From assembly GCF_001625305.1 (NCBI RefSeq), contig NW_017803780.1:1-64000 (forward strand): a stretch of DNA of 64,000 nt, written 5' to 3'. The notes below the pieces were generated by a model. It worked only from the letters and a program-made list of their open reading frames with translations, searched no databases and was not told the origin of the DNA. This stretch comes from Branchiostoma belcheri. Taxonomy: Eukaryota; Chordata; Leptocardii; Amphioxiformes; Branchiostomatidae. Positions 33,469 through 46,400 of the stretch are shown piece by piece (position 1 is the first letter of the stretch; each line of letters starts with the position of its first letter). A program made the position numbers and the translations under genes.

Positions 33469-34403
33469 TTTGGAGTCCTTTTCATGTGTGTGCACGGTGA
33501 GGGACACTTGATAAGAGAGACCTTTGTACCCAGTGAGTCCAAATACAAAGACCTGCGGGTAATGCTGTACGTTTCTATGAATCAATGGTTTCAATTGAAA
33601 ACAAAATGCGAAAAGCAACGTATTATTTTCTCATAACCATTGGTCCACGGAATTATGTTTCTACACGTCGATAGACGTTAACAGAACGCAATTGACACGA
33701 GCAGTGAAATAAGATTTTTTTTTACTGGGAAAGCAATTTAGAACGGTGAAATTACGTCCCTATTTAAATGGCATTACTTGGGTCTCCGGCAATGAGTCTA
33801 GCTCACTACCGCTGTCGGCTGCAATGATTAAAAACTCAGCCTGGTCTCTCTAGTGATTTATCTATATTTTACGAAAAGGAGAGAGGATGTAGGGGGTTTG
33901 AAATTCCTGTTTTCTTTAGTAATATTAAATTGTAGCTACCCCCAAGGGGACACGCCCCCAGTTCGGTGTCCCCCGAGCGTGGTATATTCCCCTTTCCCGG
34001 CATGCCGTGCGACACATTACCCATTCGGTCAGGAGACAAGATGTCGGATTCCGCCCAACCTGCAGAAAAGCAGGTTTATTTTTCTTGACTTTCCGCTCGT
34101 CTCTGACCTATCCTGCGCCTCAGAACCACATCAGGTAAGAGACTACGACGTCAGGAATATTCTGCGCTAAGAATTTTGTGCGTGGCGTGCTTCGTTAGAA
34201 TTAATTTCAAGGACAAAAGGTGATGTTGATATTTTGTGCTTTCTCCCCGCCATGGTGGAAGTCGTCTGTTTTTCCTCAGCGCACCATCTGTGTGACGATT
34301 CCACCCACGGTGAAACTCCTTATCTCTCCCGTCCAGGCAGGCTGCCCAATTTTCCGGCGGCTCAGATTTTCACCATTGGACGTTTCTCTCCCGTTTTCCA
34401 GCC
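33469..34403. promoter_or_regulatory. Divergent SORD/REV3L promoter region
   Basis: The SORD start (minus, 33468) and REV3L start (plus, 34404) are head to head across 935 bases. A TATTTAAAT stretch occurs near 33762. A consensus donor CAG|gtaaga at 34134/34135 in moderately GC-rich DNA could close a noncoding first exon of REV3L, but no matching acceptor stands out. Bidirectional control is inferred from geometry. Confidence 0.45.
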
Positions 34404-37400
34404 ATGTTTTCTGTGCGGATTGTGACGGCCGACCACTACCAAGCCGCCCCTGTCCAAGGTTTGGATGTCTGTCACTCCGACTTTCGCGGGACCGACTCCA
34501 AAAGGGTCCCGGTGATTCGTATCTTCGGGGCCACTCCAGCAGGTAAGGCCCGACCACGCCGATTATCCCCCATCCTGACCAGTCTAGCGATAAATTGGAA
34601 ACCTTATTGAATGCTTGACGTGGGTTTGGGACGATTTTTTAGCGCGCGAAACCCCCGCATAGGACAGCTGTGCCCGCTTCCTACTTGTAAAACCTCAACA
34701 ACACACGTTGTACAAATAAGGCATTAATAATGGCGCAGGGCTTGCACAAATGTCCAACTGGTGTGGCCAGCCTCGTTTTTTTACTGCTAAATATCAAAAC
34801 CACATGCACGACCGGTAACACTACACCGACCATACGGTTGTTTATTCTTCCTACGAAACTAGAAACCCCTTTGTTGAAAGCTGACCCAACCCTTTGCCTC
34901 TTGAACTTTAAATCAATGGACTTTAAATTCTGAGGATCTTGATTTTGTGAGAGGATTTTGTAATGTTAGGTAATTTAAAACAAGTTTAATCTAGGCCACC
35001 TCACAAGATTATCTCGAGGGATATATGTCCTGATGAAATGAATGACCTGGGTGAATTTTTTGTGATTCAAACCACTCAAGCAAGGATTAGAAGGAATGGT
35101 AAATATTGTGATACGTTAGTTCTTTGTTGTTGCAAAACTTGTCTTGTTGCATAGTGTAGAAACATCAGAAGGAAATTGCCAGATAAAATTGATTTGGCTT
35201 ATTGATTGCAAAATTTCTATTTATCTAGAGTGGAAAGATAGAAGTATGTGGTTTCTTGCTTAGAACTAGACTAAGATATTTTTTAGTATTCTGACTTGCA
35301 TTTTTGAAAGACACATGATTGTGTCTTGTTTCAGACAATTGTCCAAATGGGTTGTTTGAAGTTAGGGTACAACAAATTATGACAATATCTTATCTTCATG
35401 AAGTTGATTAATTGTGTTGTCAAATTAGTACCAGCTCTTGGCTAGTGTGAAAATAAACTGTCTGATTTCTTGATGTAATTTGCATACCCCGTATTAAGAT
35501 AAGTGTACCTGAGATTGAGGGCATATTAGGGGATCTCTTGGTTAACCAATTGGTTTTATTCTCATTAAACACCCTCTGTCCACTCCACCAGAAACTACAA
35601 AAGCTGAGCAACCAAATATTTCAGAGATTACTTGGCAAATTTCGTAGACAACAGTTAATTTTTTCATTTTTGTGTGTTGCTGTGTATATCTGTATATCAT
35701 GTTTTTGTATCAAGCATCATACTCCAATTATAAAATCAAGGGACGCACAAATCCAATTTGGTTGCTCAAAATTTGCTCAGTGATTGCCACCTAGTGGAAA
35801 AGGATAGATCTAGGATGTGCCATAGTCGATAGTGATAACTTCTTTGTTGATAGACAACTTAATCTTTAGATACTGGAAATATGGAATAGCAAATGAGAAA
35901 GAGATAGAGAGCGCATTATTCTTCAAGATGTTAGATCTACAAAATATATTACTCTGTTATCATTTCGAACACCAAAAATTTTTTTTTTCTTAAAAATTAA
36001 TGGGGATCTAGGTACACACAGTGGGGGTGTCATTTCTTGAATTCTTCCTTTGATTTACAGTACTTCATTTCACCAATGTCAATGCCGGGCAATGTGCTAT
36101 CTGTTCTTTCAAAGCCCAGGTGGTACATGTATAAACAATAGCTCACAATTATTCTTCATAAGGTTTAACCACGGTGCATGACTTATGATGAAAACAGGTC
36201 ATATGGCATGAGGTTGAAACTAATATGCCCAAAAGCTAACCCTATAAATCAAAGGGGTTGAATGGTTATTCTGGCATTATCAGTAAGATCTGTTTAAATT
36301 CGGACATCTGGGAAGCTGCTTGCTCTTTGCCAACTAAACAAAGTCCACCTGGCATTGTTGCAAATTGGTTAGAAATGTGTGGTAAGGCTTAATTTTGCAC
36401 AGGCGAGGAGGTGCGGCTAGGTGAGCATATTTACCTACCTTTATCTGAAGCACAGTGAGTTGTGGACTCATTTTGGAGGGTCCAGATAACCCACATAATG
36501 CAACCCCTGGGACACCCTGCCCCTCCCTTAGGGACTCAATGGTAAAGTCTGGAACATATCTATGGAAGGAACCATTTAGATTTTTCGGGGAGATAAAGGA
36601 TTTGAATGGAATTCAGACCTAAGTGGAGATTTTGTCGGTCAGTAAAATTTCTGCTTCCCCTATGGTTGAAAATAGAGTCACATAATTTTGTTAAAAAAAA
36701 GTCTAACATTTTGATATTTACATTAAGGTTGATATTAATACCTTCAGGGACAGAGGAGGTCATTATGAAAACCATTGGTCATTTACCGCTTGCCGCCAGT
36801 ATATTGTGTTTATGTGAGATAAGATATAGTCAATAGATACCATTCGACGTTAGACATAAATATCCATTGTATGCTGCATATTTTTGCACCAAACATCTAG
36901 TTCTGGTATGAGTCCATAATTGCATTCATGTTCGTTTGCTTGGTTGGTCATTTGGGATACACAAAATAGACAGTAATGGCATGCTCTGGTGGTATTACCA
37001 ATAATACATGTAACTTCTCCACAGACTATCAAATTAGAGCCTGGGCACTTGAAAATTTAACTTTGTCAATCCGTCATGCATGTAACTAGGTCCTGAAGCA
37101 CCCAAGAATTTTATGTGGCACACTAGCAATGATTAGAATGGCTACGGAAACAAAAAGATGGAGAAAAAATACCTGCGAATCCAATAGTTTTTTCTACAGG
37201 TGTGACAGTCTGTGTTAAAGGGCTTAGACATGGCTTTTGATGTTGATTTTGCGTTATACCATTGTATTTGTTTTCCCCCCTTTTGTGAAAGCCATTTTCT
37301 CCAAATTGTGTGAGTCTTCCCAAGCGAATCTAGATTCTGTGTGCTTCTGTGAGATGTACAGCAAGAAGAGATGAAAAATTGTTCTCAGTCAGTGGAAAGG

Positions 37401-40400
37401 ATTGTATATTTGGCAAGGGAGTTAGTGTTATCACAGATAGCAGACAGGTATTAGGCAATGTAAGCTCGCTTGCAAGATTAACTGTATCATGCTCTGAGCT
37501 CAGTTACAGAATAAAACAGGACAGACTGCTGGCATTTTCTTCTGTGTAAAGTATCATTGAGATTTAACATTAATTTTCGAATTGTATGATGGCGTTGTCT
37601 ATCAGAAGGAATAGTTTTGCCCGCCAGCGCAATTAGCCCCATTGGAAGCCATTAGCGTAATCCTTTGTTCTGTTTGCACCCTGGATATGTTGCCATTTGT
37701 TTGGACGTCTGAGGGAGCTGGCTAGATTAAGATTAATCACACAAGTACACAATCGTGCCACACGTTTCCTGTTGTGTCCATACAAAACGTTAAGCCCTGG
37801 AAAGAAATAGGTACGTGCGCAGGCTTTTAGCTAGGGGGTGTCCAGGGTGTCTTTTGGACGCCCTGTACTGAAAATAATGAGAAATTGGACGCCCTACTTT
37901 TTTGTAGGACACCCTAAAGACGCCCTATTTTTTCCACTCTCAACCCTTGCCATGCACACATGCCTCCCTTCAGCCTTACTATAAATACAAAAATGATGGT
38001 TTACTGAAGGAAAAAACTCAAATTTACACCTGAAAATGCAGAAAGTAGTGTTTGAGAGCATTATGAATTTCAAAAAAGCCCCCCTAAAATCTTGCACTCA
38101 GCATGTCTTCACTGTGCATAGCATACAATAAAAAAAATGGACGCCCACCAAAAAAATCCTAGCTAAAAGCCTGTACGTGCGTGTATATTGTAGTACATTT
38201 GAAGCCAATTGAAAGTTCATTTTCTGAGTGCATACTTACAGTGATGTATTGCAAGGTATTACTTTTTACATTCTGTTTAGTCTGGGACTCATCATCTATT
38301 GTAAAATGTTTCTAAAAAGACAGAATAAGATTGATGGGGTTGATGACACCCATGATGGGTCAAAGATGAAATATCTTATCTTGTCCCTGGAAAAGTGCTG
38401 ACGGACAGAAATGCAAATGGCTTATAATCAATACATATTTAACTCCGCTTTGTCTTTACTGGCCTTAGCCTACTGTATATGTAGTTCTCACTTTGATGCC
38501 TGTTTGCATCAAACAAATTGCACATCTTTTGGTAGAGATAATCCAAGAGAGGGTTGCACATGTATTCTTTCCTTGTCAAATGCAGTGAAAGTCAACTGTT
38601 GAGGTATTATTATTCTTTGAATATTTTACCTGAAGTTTCAGCTCTCAAACAATCACAATGCCTGGCAAATTATTGTAGCTTGACAGATTACATTTAAAGC
38701 TACTCTGAGCTCGAGAATGAAAGCATGGAAAATTACAGTCTATAGTATGAATATAGAATTTTTTGATGCTAGATCAAACTAAACTCAGAAGTGAAGATCA
38801 ATGCCATGAAAGAGAGCCGCATTGCTACACAACTAAAAATCATACCTTTCAATATATGCTAGTGAGAGGACAGGAATCCAAAACATGCTTCAATATTCGA
38901 GATACCTGCAGACGAAATATGACAGACTTCTCTTTGGAATTTTGCCTGAGGTCTTTGACCCTTCTCCTAGGTACCTTCTGGAGAAAGTTGATTACATGTT
39001 GGGCAGGCTGCCAGGACCTTGCAGACCTTTTAGGGAGAAATTGCCCATGTTTTCGGGCTCCTTTGTTAGCATTTGGTCATGTATGTTGCATGAACCCTGA
39101 TGGGATCCTCAAAGGTTCGCATTTCTACTTTTATGTGAGATGTTGGAAATGACGTGGCATGCAAGATGAGGTTTTCTAGAGCAAACCAAAAGAAAACCGA
39201 AATTTTGGCTGAAAATGTGTATACAACTGCGATATGACATGTATGATTGAAATGTTCATAATGATCATACTATCATAGTCTTGGCTTTCTAGATTTCAAC
39301 CATACAAGTATATTTTTATGATAGGCATGGATGCTTTAAAAGTTAGATTTCCAGAATGAACTCAATTCTATAAATATAGGCCATTAGATTTTGTGACAAA
39401 GACAAGCAAGGCAGTACATGGAGTATTTTGATACAGTACAATGTACTTCAAACTGGTAACTGGAGATATTTTAATGGCCTTTTCCCCACATTGCTTCTGC
39501 CATTCTGGTGTTGTCAAATGCTCCACACAATATGACCCAGCCCTCTTTTTTGCTTGTTGCAAGAAGTCACCTCTATCTACAGCACACAGACGACAACCTA
39601 ATGAATATGATCCACACAAGAAGCTCCATGGCTGTGTACATGCTGCAGAAGCCAGGGGGCCTAACGTTCATTATTACAGGATTGCAGTCATTGCAGAGTT
39701 CCTGTACTATTCCATTTGCCTGGCTGCGGGCTGGGGTTTGAATATTCAGCCTTTCTGTGCATGATGCATGAGGCAGAATCACTCCCCAATTGAGACCAGC
39801 AGGTGCATGCAGAACAGCAAATTACACGGGGAAGCCATCGCCATTGCTGCACACTCAGGCTCTAGTTATCCCCAATTGAAGCCATTACTGTGAAAAGGCC
39901 TCATATGTGGAACCAGTTTTGCTACAGATGTCATATTTGCAAATAAAAAAAGATTGTAGTGTTTAGATGAACTAAAAATGTCAATTGTTAATGTTAAACA
40001 CTTGTTAGTTTGCACCATTTTGAAATGGTATGGATTGTAATATTTGTCAGTGATTGGAATATGGTACTAGATGTCGTGAATTTAGTTTTTCCCTATTTCC
40101 AGATCTTGCATTCTTGGGTGTTGCACAGTTCAAGTTGTCATTGCTATATTCAACTGTGAATGTTCATCATTTACATAGCAATGATTTAAAAGAAGAATTA
40201 AAGCAGATATAATTTTTATGAATTTTGATGTATTTATAGCCAATAATTACTGCAAGAATTGTACCATTTCTTGTTGGGAATGAGCAGCACCTGATATGAT
40301 ATAAGCAAACCTCAGGGACATTTTGTAAGGCTGCTTCAACCTTCTTTTAACTGAATGTAAGCACTGGAAATGTTGAGCCTCACATAATTCATCCAGTGAA

Positions 40401-43400
40401 GTGGTATCCCTTATCACCCAACGCACATCTGTGCACCCTTCACATCTCCTCCTTTCATCTTTATTTCCAGCATTGAGTGCCTCTTGGTGCATGAACACTA
40501 GCTGTCAATGCCTGTACCTGATTTGGTGGGTGGTTTTGGATTCAGAAAACAACAACAGAGAAAATATGCATCTTTTAACAGTTAAAAAGCATAGTTATAC
40601 ACATTGTGATTTGTAGTGTTATGATTGATTCGTTGCTTTAGGGGTGTATCATTAGGTGTGGGGTGTTCAATATCATTATTCAGCATTATTAATTTGCAAG
40701 AATTATTTTCCAAATGAATTACTGTTTAAGACTTCTCAAATTCTTTTTGCAGAATTTAGAGTGTACAGTACTGTATCTTGCTGTTTTGGGTGTCTACAGT
40801 ACTACAGGGGTGGTAGTTTGCTGTAATCGATTAATATCATCCAAGTAATGAGAAAGATATCCCTTGTGGTTGAGCCTTGAGGCAGATCAGTATCTCATTC
40901 AAGATTTCTGCTCTAATTGATGTTGTTAGTGCATTGAAAAGAGCATGATTTCTGTGTATAGAGTGTGACACTTAATTTTGCATATCTGTCATCTCCTCAT
41001 GCCTATTTGATAGCAAAATAATTCAGGGACCCAATAGATAAATGAGATGTAAATTATGATGTGAAAGACTGTCAAGGACAGCCTCTGCTTATCTCTGATA
41101 TGAACAAATGTATATGAAGATTGAAATGGTCGAATATCAAAGGCTATGCAAAAGTACATTGTTTTGTTACTGTTATAATGTACGAAGCCTGTATAACAAT
41201 AACTGTGAATTACAAACTTTGTAAAGCATAAATCTCTTAATTTTGAATATAAATGAAGAATTACTTAATTTTTGCATTGATTTTAGTTATTCTCTTCCAA
41301 CTTGCTGCTCGCTTTTTAAGCCCTGATATGTATGAAATTTTGTCATTCTGCTTACAAATAAGGATTAGATACAGTACTATTGAATTGATTATGATGAATG
41401 GTTCTACTTGTAAATGTATATACATGGGGTAGGGTTACTACATGTATGTGCTGATGGGCAGTTCTTGATGCCTATTATTTCTGCATGAATTTTCATTTTG
41501 GCATTTTAGCACTACCCAGGGTACATCACCTTTAGTACTGTGACCTCATCAGTAGGCAGCCGTTCCATGGTGGTGTGAAATGAGGTGACAGATTCGGGTC
41601 ACTACACAGGAAAGTAGAGATGTACAAAATGTACACAAAATGTGCAGAATTTGCTAGAAATATAATATAATGTGCTGTACATGTACAAAATGTAAATTTT
41701 TTAAAATAAAGTTCAAGCTTTATATTCTGAAGAACTTGCGTTAAAAGGGGGCACTGAAAAGAATAGAGTTAGGATGACAAAAAAGTTGTGAAAATGGGTG
41801 GTTTCCAGGGAAAAATAATTCATTGTGAATTTTGGAGAAAAAAAAAAACAAGAACAATAAAAAAATTGCAGTGGATGGGATACTTACATGTACGTGTACC
41901 TAAAAAGTATCTGTACTGACATGTTGTATCCATTCCATTTTCACCTTGTTTATCCTTGGTACTGCAAAGCCATTGATTTTTGCAAGGATTTAATATTAGC
42001 CTGGGTACCATCCTACTTGTATGCCGGGGCTCCCACACTCGCTTCCCTAAGAAGTACTTCTTAGGGAAGCGAGTATGGGAGCCCCGGTATACAAGTAGGA
42101 TGGTACCCAGGCTAATTTAATATATCAGTAGAAGAGGAAAGGAGTTTTTTTTCCGTGGTCATGATTTCACAAAAACTTCAAAAGCAAAACCATCTAAAAG
42201 GTCTACCTCCTGGACCGAATCTTTGCCTACATAAATACATGGTGTGTTTGCCATTTCATTTTTAATACCCATGAAGTCTACAAGCCTTACCATCCCAATG
42301 TCAGGACGGCACTGATGTATAGGCCCGGCTCTACAGCAGGTGGTTAATGAATGCCTTGCTTCCTTCTGTGCTTGTCATGTGCGTGGAATGAAAGGGTAAT
42401 GAAGAGAGTCCCCAGGGTTACGGGCAAGCTTTCCTAGTTGTCTCAGTGACAGGAGTGATGGATATGTAATAGAAGGTCGCCAGGACTATAGTAATATGTA
42501 CAGACAGGAACAGTGTGAAATCATTACAGCAGTCACATTTGTTAGCTTGTCAAACTGTCTGATATTGTGCCACATGTGTACTGATTGCCTTCTTGTATAT
42601 GCTGACTGCAGTTTTTTTTTTGGTGGGCCAGTCGATACATCTATACTCAAAAAACAGTATATATAAAAGTACAAGTGTAAGGGCATCAGGACATTTCAGA
42701 AATGATCCCAATTTTGTAATTTGTTACATATGGGTTTTTATTTGACAGAATATGCATATATCACTATATATATTATATTATCAGTCTTGCTAAATCAGTT
42801 ATTTTATTCCTTTCTGGAGTAGCCCTAGTGTACACTTATAATGTGTTATGTGTATAGTCTAAACATATGTCACAGACATAACAGGACTTTGTTGCTATCA
42901 GCCCATGAATTTTATCCATCTGCAAATCTGATCTAGAGACCTCCTGCTGTGATTGCCTGTTAGGTAGAGAGAGATGGATAGACGCATTATTAATTATCCC
43001 TCATCAATTTTGAATAGGGATCATTCATATTGGATGGTGTTTTTTTATCACATGCCAAACATTGCTTGATGGTATTTGATGTGCTTTATGCTATATGGTT
43101 TTGTGCTGTATTGTCCCAACTGTTTTTTTTTTTTCATTTGCATTGCACTGAACATTCTGAGCAACAGAAGTTGATTGGAACATACCTTTGGCTTTATTAT
43201 TTNNNNNNNNNNNNNNNNNNNNNNNNNNNNNNNNNNNNNNNNNNNNNNNNNNNNNNNNNNNNNNNNNNNNNGTCATACAGATTTAAGCTCATAGTTTTGG
43301 TAATCAAAGCAAACTACGCAATTTTGTAATGAATCTGCCCATTTAAATGGTCAGTGTTTTGAATTGTTGTGTTCAGATCAGGTTGATTGGTATCCACTAT

Positions 43401-46400
43401 TAATAGTGACTTTTGAACAGAAGTGTACAGCTGTTTAAAGTTATATAAGGACTGTTATTCCCCACAGAACCTTGTCCATGATCCAGGGAATATTGTACTG
43501 CACAGTTATTTGCCCAACAGATGGAAGCTTATTAACAATTTACCAAATAAGCCATTGCTACATCCTCAAACCATACATAAAGGCCCATCTTGAATTCTCA
43601 AGTGTGTACAACTGTTTTATAGGTAGTAGAGAGTCAGACTAGAGGTACGTAAAGATATACAATCTATCACCACTGTATAAAAACAGGTATGATTTGTAAT
43701 CTTCCTACTAGTTCCAAGTCGTCCATTTTCTAGTTTGGTTTGGATCAAAAACACACCAGAGAAAGAAGGGGTTTTGTAATTTGGTATCGCTCCCAATGGT
43801 AGTAGTAGTAATCTGATTGATTGTTGTAATAAGTCCCAAAAGGGTCTGACTTAAGCAAATCAATACTAGTATTAGTAACAAAGGATGTGCTTTTTCCATA
43901 TTTTACATGCAACCAAGCAATCCTGTCTGATTTTCAAACAGTCATTCACATAATGTGTCATGACACGATGGAAATGGTAAATGATTTGAAAACAGTTGCA
44001 AGCTTTTGCAATAGACCCACACCTATCCAATTTACTGTAGAGGACCTCTCCAATTGGTTTCCATTTTCCTCTCAAGAGAGATCCCTCTAGGAACTAATGG
44101 GTTCAGTGAAGCAGGCCCAGCCCCTTGGTATAGCCTAAGCTCTACATATTATGAATCAATGCACTTAGGTTCTCCTCACTTCAAAAGTGTTGCCTTTCAA
44201 AGCACAGGTACAATTCAAAGCAATCAAATAAAGCTCAACCATTACATTTTGGAGAGGCCTCTGGCTAGAATCACTCACAGACACACACCATAGAATGCTG
44301 TAGATGCGATTTATAATTTTCTGGCTCTAATTGCTTTAGAACTATGTTTGTGAAATAGGTTTTTGTTGCATTTCACTTTCTTTTATGTTTTGTTCATACA
44401 TTTATGCAAATGTCTATTTAAGATGAAATAGAAGAACATTTAGAATATATGATATAGAAAACCTTCACCCTGCTGTAAGAAGGTGGAAATACATAGAAAT
44501 TGTAGTAGGGAAAATGTAATAACAGGTTGTCGATAGAATGGTGAATGTTCCACAGATTCTTGACTGTACTACATCATGCATGGACAGTATGTCGGCAGAA
44601 TTCACTGCACCTGCGTGGAACCCGTAGTGTATTGTGCATAACACTTCGGCAGAACGTCTCATATAAGGTCGTATTCGCGCATATAAGGTTAACATCCCAT
44701 CGACTACAATTTCCAAATGTTATGTCGGAAAAGATATCGTCTGCAGCAGGCAAAATTCCGATGACCAAACAACGTTGACCAAACATCTGACAAAACTGTG
44801 AAAAAGCAGGGTTTTCCACAGGCGCAGTACGTTCTGCCCACATGCTTGCATGGACCAGTTACAAAACATTGAAAGATGTGGGTATTTTCATACTGGCCCT
44901 AAATTCCCATGGTACTGAGAACTTCTTTGTTGACAAATGGTGTATTTTAGCACCCTTGTACTAATAGATGGTGGACTCCATGCTTCAGAGGCCTGCCTAG
45001 ATTTTCAGGTATAATTAAGACCCATTGGAGGTTACTCTGTATGGTCACAATCAATTCATCTTGACCACTTGAAAATTGTAATTCTAGGGAGAAGTATGGA
45101 TCGGATTTCTGTAGGCTTAGGTCTAGACTAGGTGACCCTTGTTAGGGCGGTAGATAATGGAGTTTTACATGTGAATGTAAATGGTGATGGTTTTGCTTTG
45201 AGCTGGTAATTATATCTGATAAGAAGTGTGGCTGGGTTTGGCAAGTAAATTTGGAGACTTGCAGTTGATATAAACTACAGTAAATTCAATTATTTTGCAG
45301 TGGCTTCTACTTCAAGGACGGGAAAGGAATCTTTCGCTGTGCGTGTTTTGAATTCACGATTGAAACAATCTAGTAGTATTGCAACAGAAACGCATATTTA
45401 CAGCATGATCATTCTGTGGTGGACAGGTACCTGCATAAAGTTGTAGTTTTTATTTTATTTTTAGAAATCAAAACTATCTAGAACCCCTAGTAATGCAATT
45501 ATATAAAGTAAATGTACTTGGACCTAGTATGGTTCTTCATATCAGTGTGCCATGCACGGCATTTGTATGTTATTATATGTCAGGTACCAAACCTCTTTTT
45601 CCAGCTGACTCAATGTGTTTCTGCAAAATGTTCTGACATGTTCTTTGTTTAAAGGGGTATAGTATTGAGTAGGTACAAGCACAGACACCTGTTACTGTAT
45701 GGTGAGAGATAATTATCACACACCTGGGCATATTTACCTGGTACAACATTCACAGCTGGTATCCTGTTCTCTTCGATTTCCAGGCAAGCTTTAAGTTATG
45801 AATTCAATATGAAGTGTTTTAGAGGCTCACTGTTGCTAGCTAAGATTGTGGAGAATATTTTATTGATCATTAATGATTTTCATGGAATATTTATGACAGT
45901 GGGATGCTATATGGCATAAGCTTAGTATACCGGTAAAGATGGTAGGAAAATTATTGATATTCGATTTTTTTCCTAATTTGTCTTGCATGTGTTGAGTGGT
46001 AGTAAATGTAAAGACTGAAGAGCAATAATCAAAATGTTACATCTGGATGCCATTCATAATCATCATTATGATTTGACATTTTGACATTTGACAATTCCAG
46101 GCTGTAGATATCAGATATGAAGTAAAATGTGGTTTAGATAAAAAGATATATGACAAAAGAATGGACTGCACAGCTGACACTTTTCATCCTGGCTGTACTT
46201 CATTCCAGTTTTATTTTGTGTAATTTGAGCTGACTTGTATGTGGGGGTTGAGCTTCAGGCAGGCTGGGAGATTTGTCTGACTGCTGACATCAATACACCA
46301 TCTACCCTCTCAGGGGTATATAGGGGCCACCAAACATAACTCATCACCCTGCAGAAGGGTTTAGGGAGGGCTGGAAAAGGATATCTCGTTCTGGTTTTAG

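Noticed and set aside
34020..34134. Coding first exon (ATG at 34051) upstream of REV3L
   Set aside because: The frame stops within a few codons; at best a noncoding 5' exon ending at the gtaaga donor.
38763..39152. 129-codon frame in REV3L intron 1
   Set aside because: No domain, no splice partners, no paralogue seen in the window.
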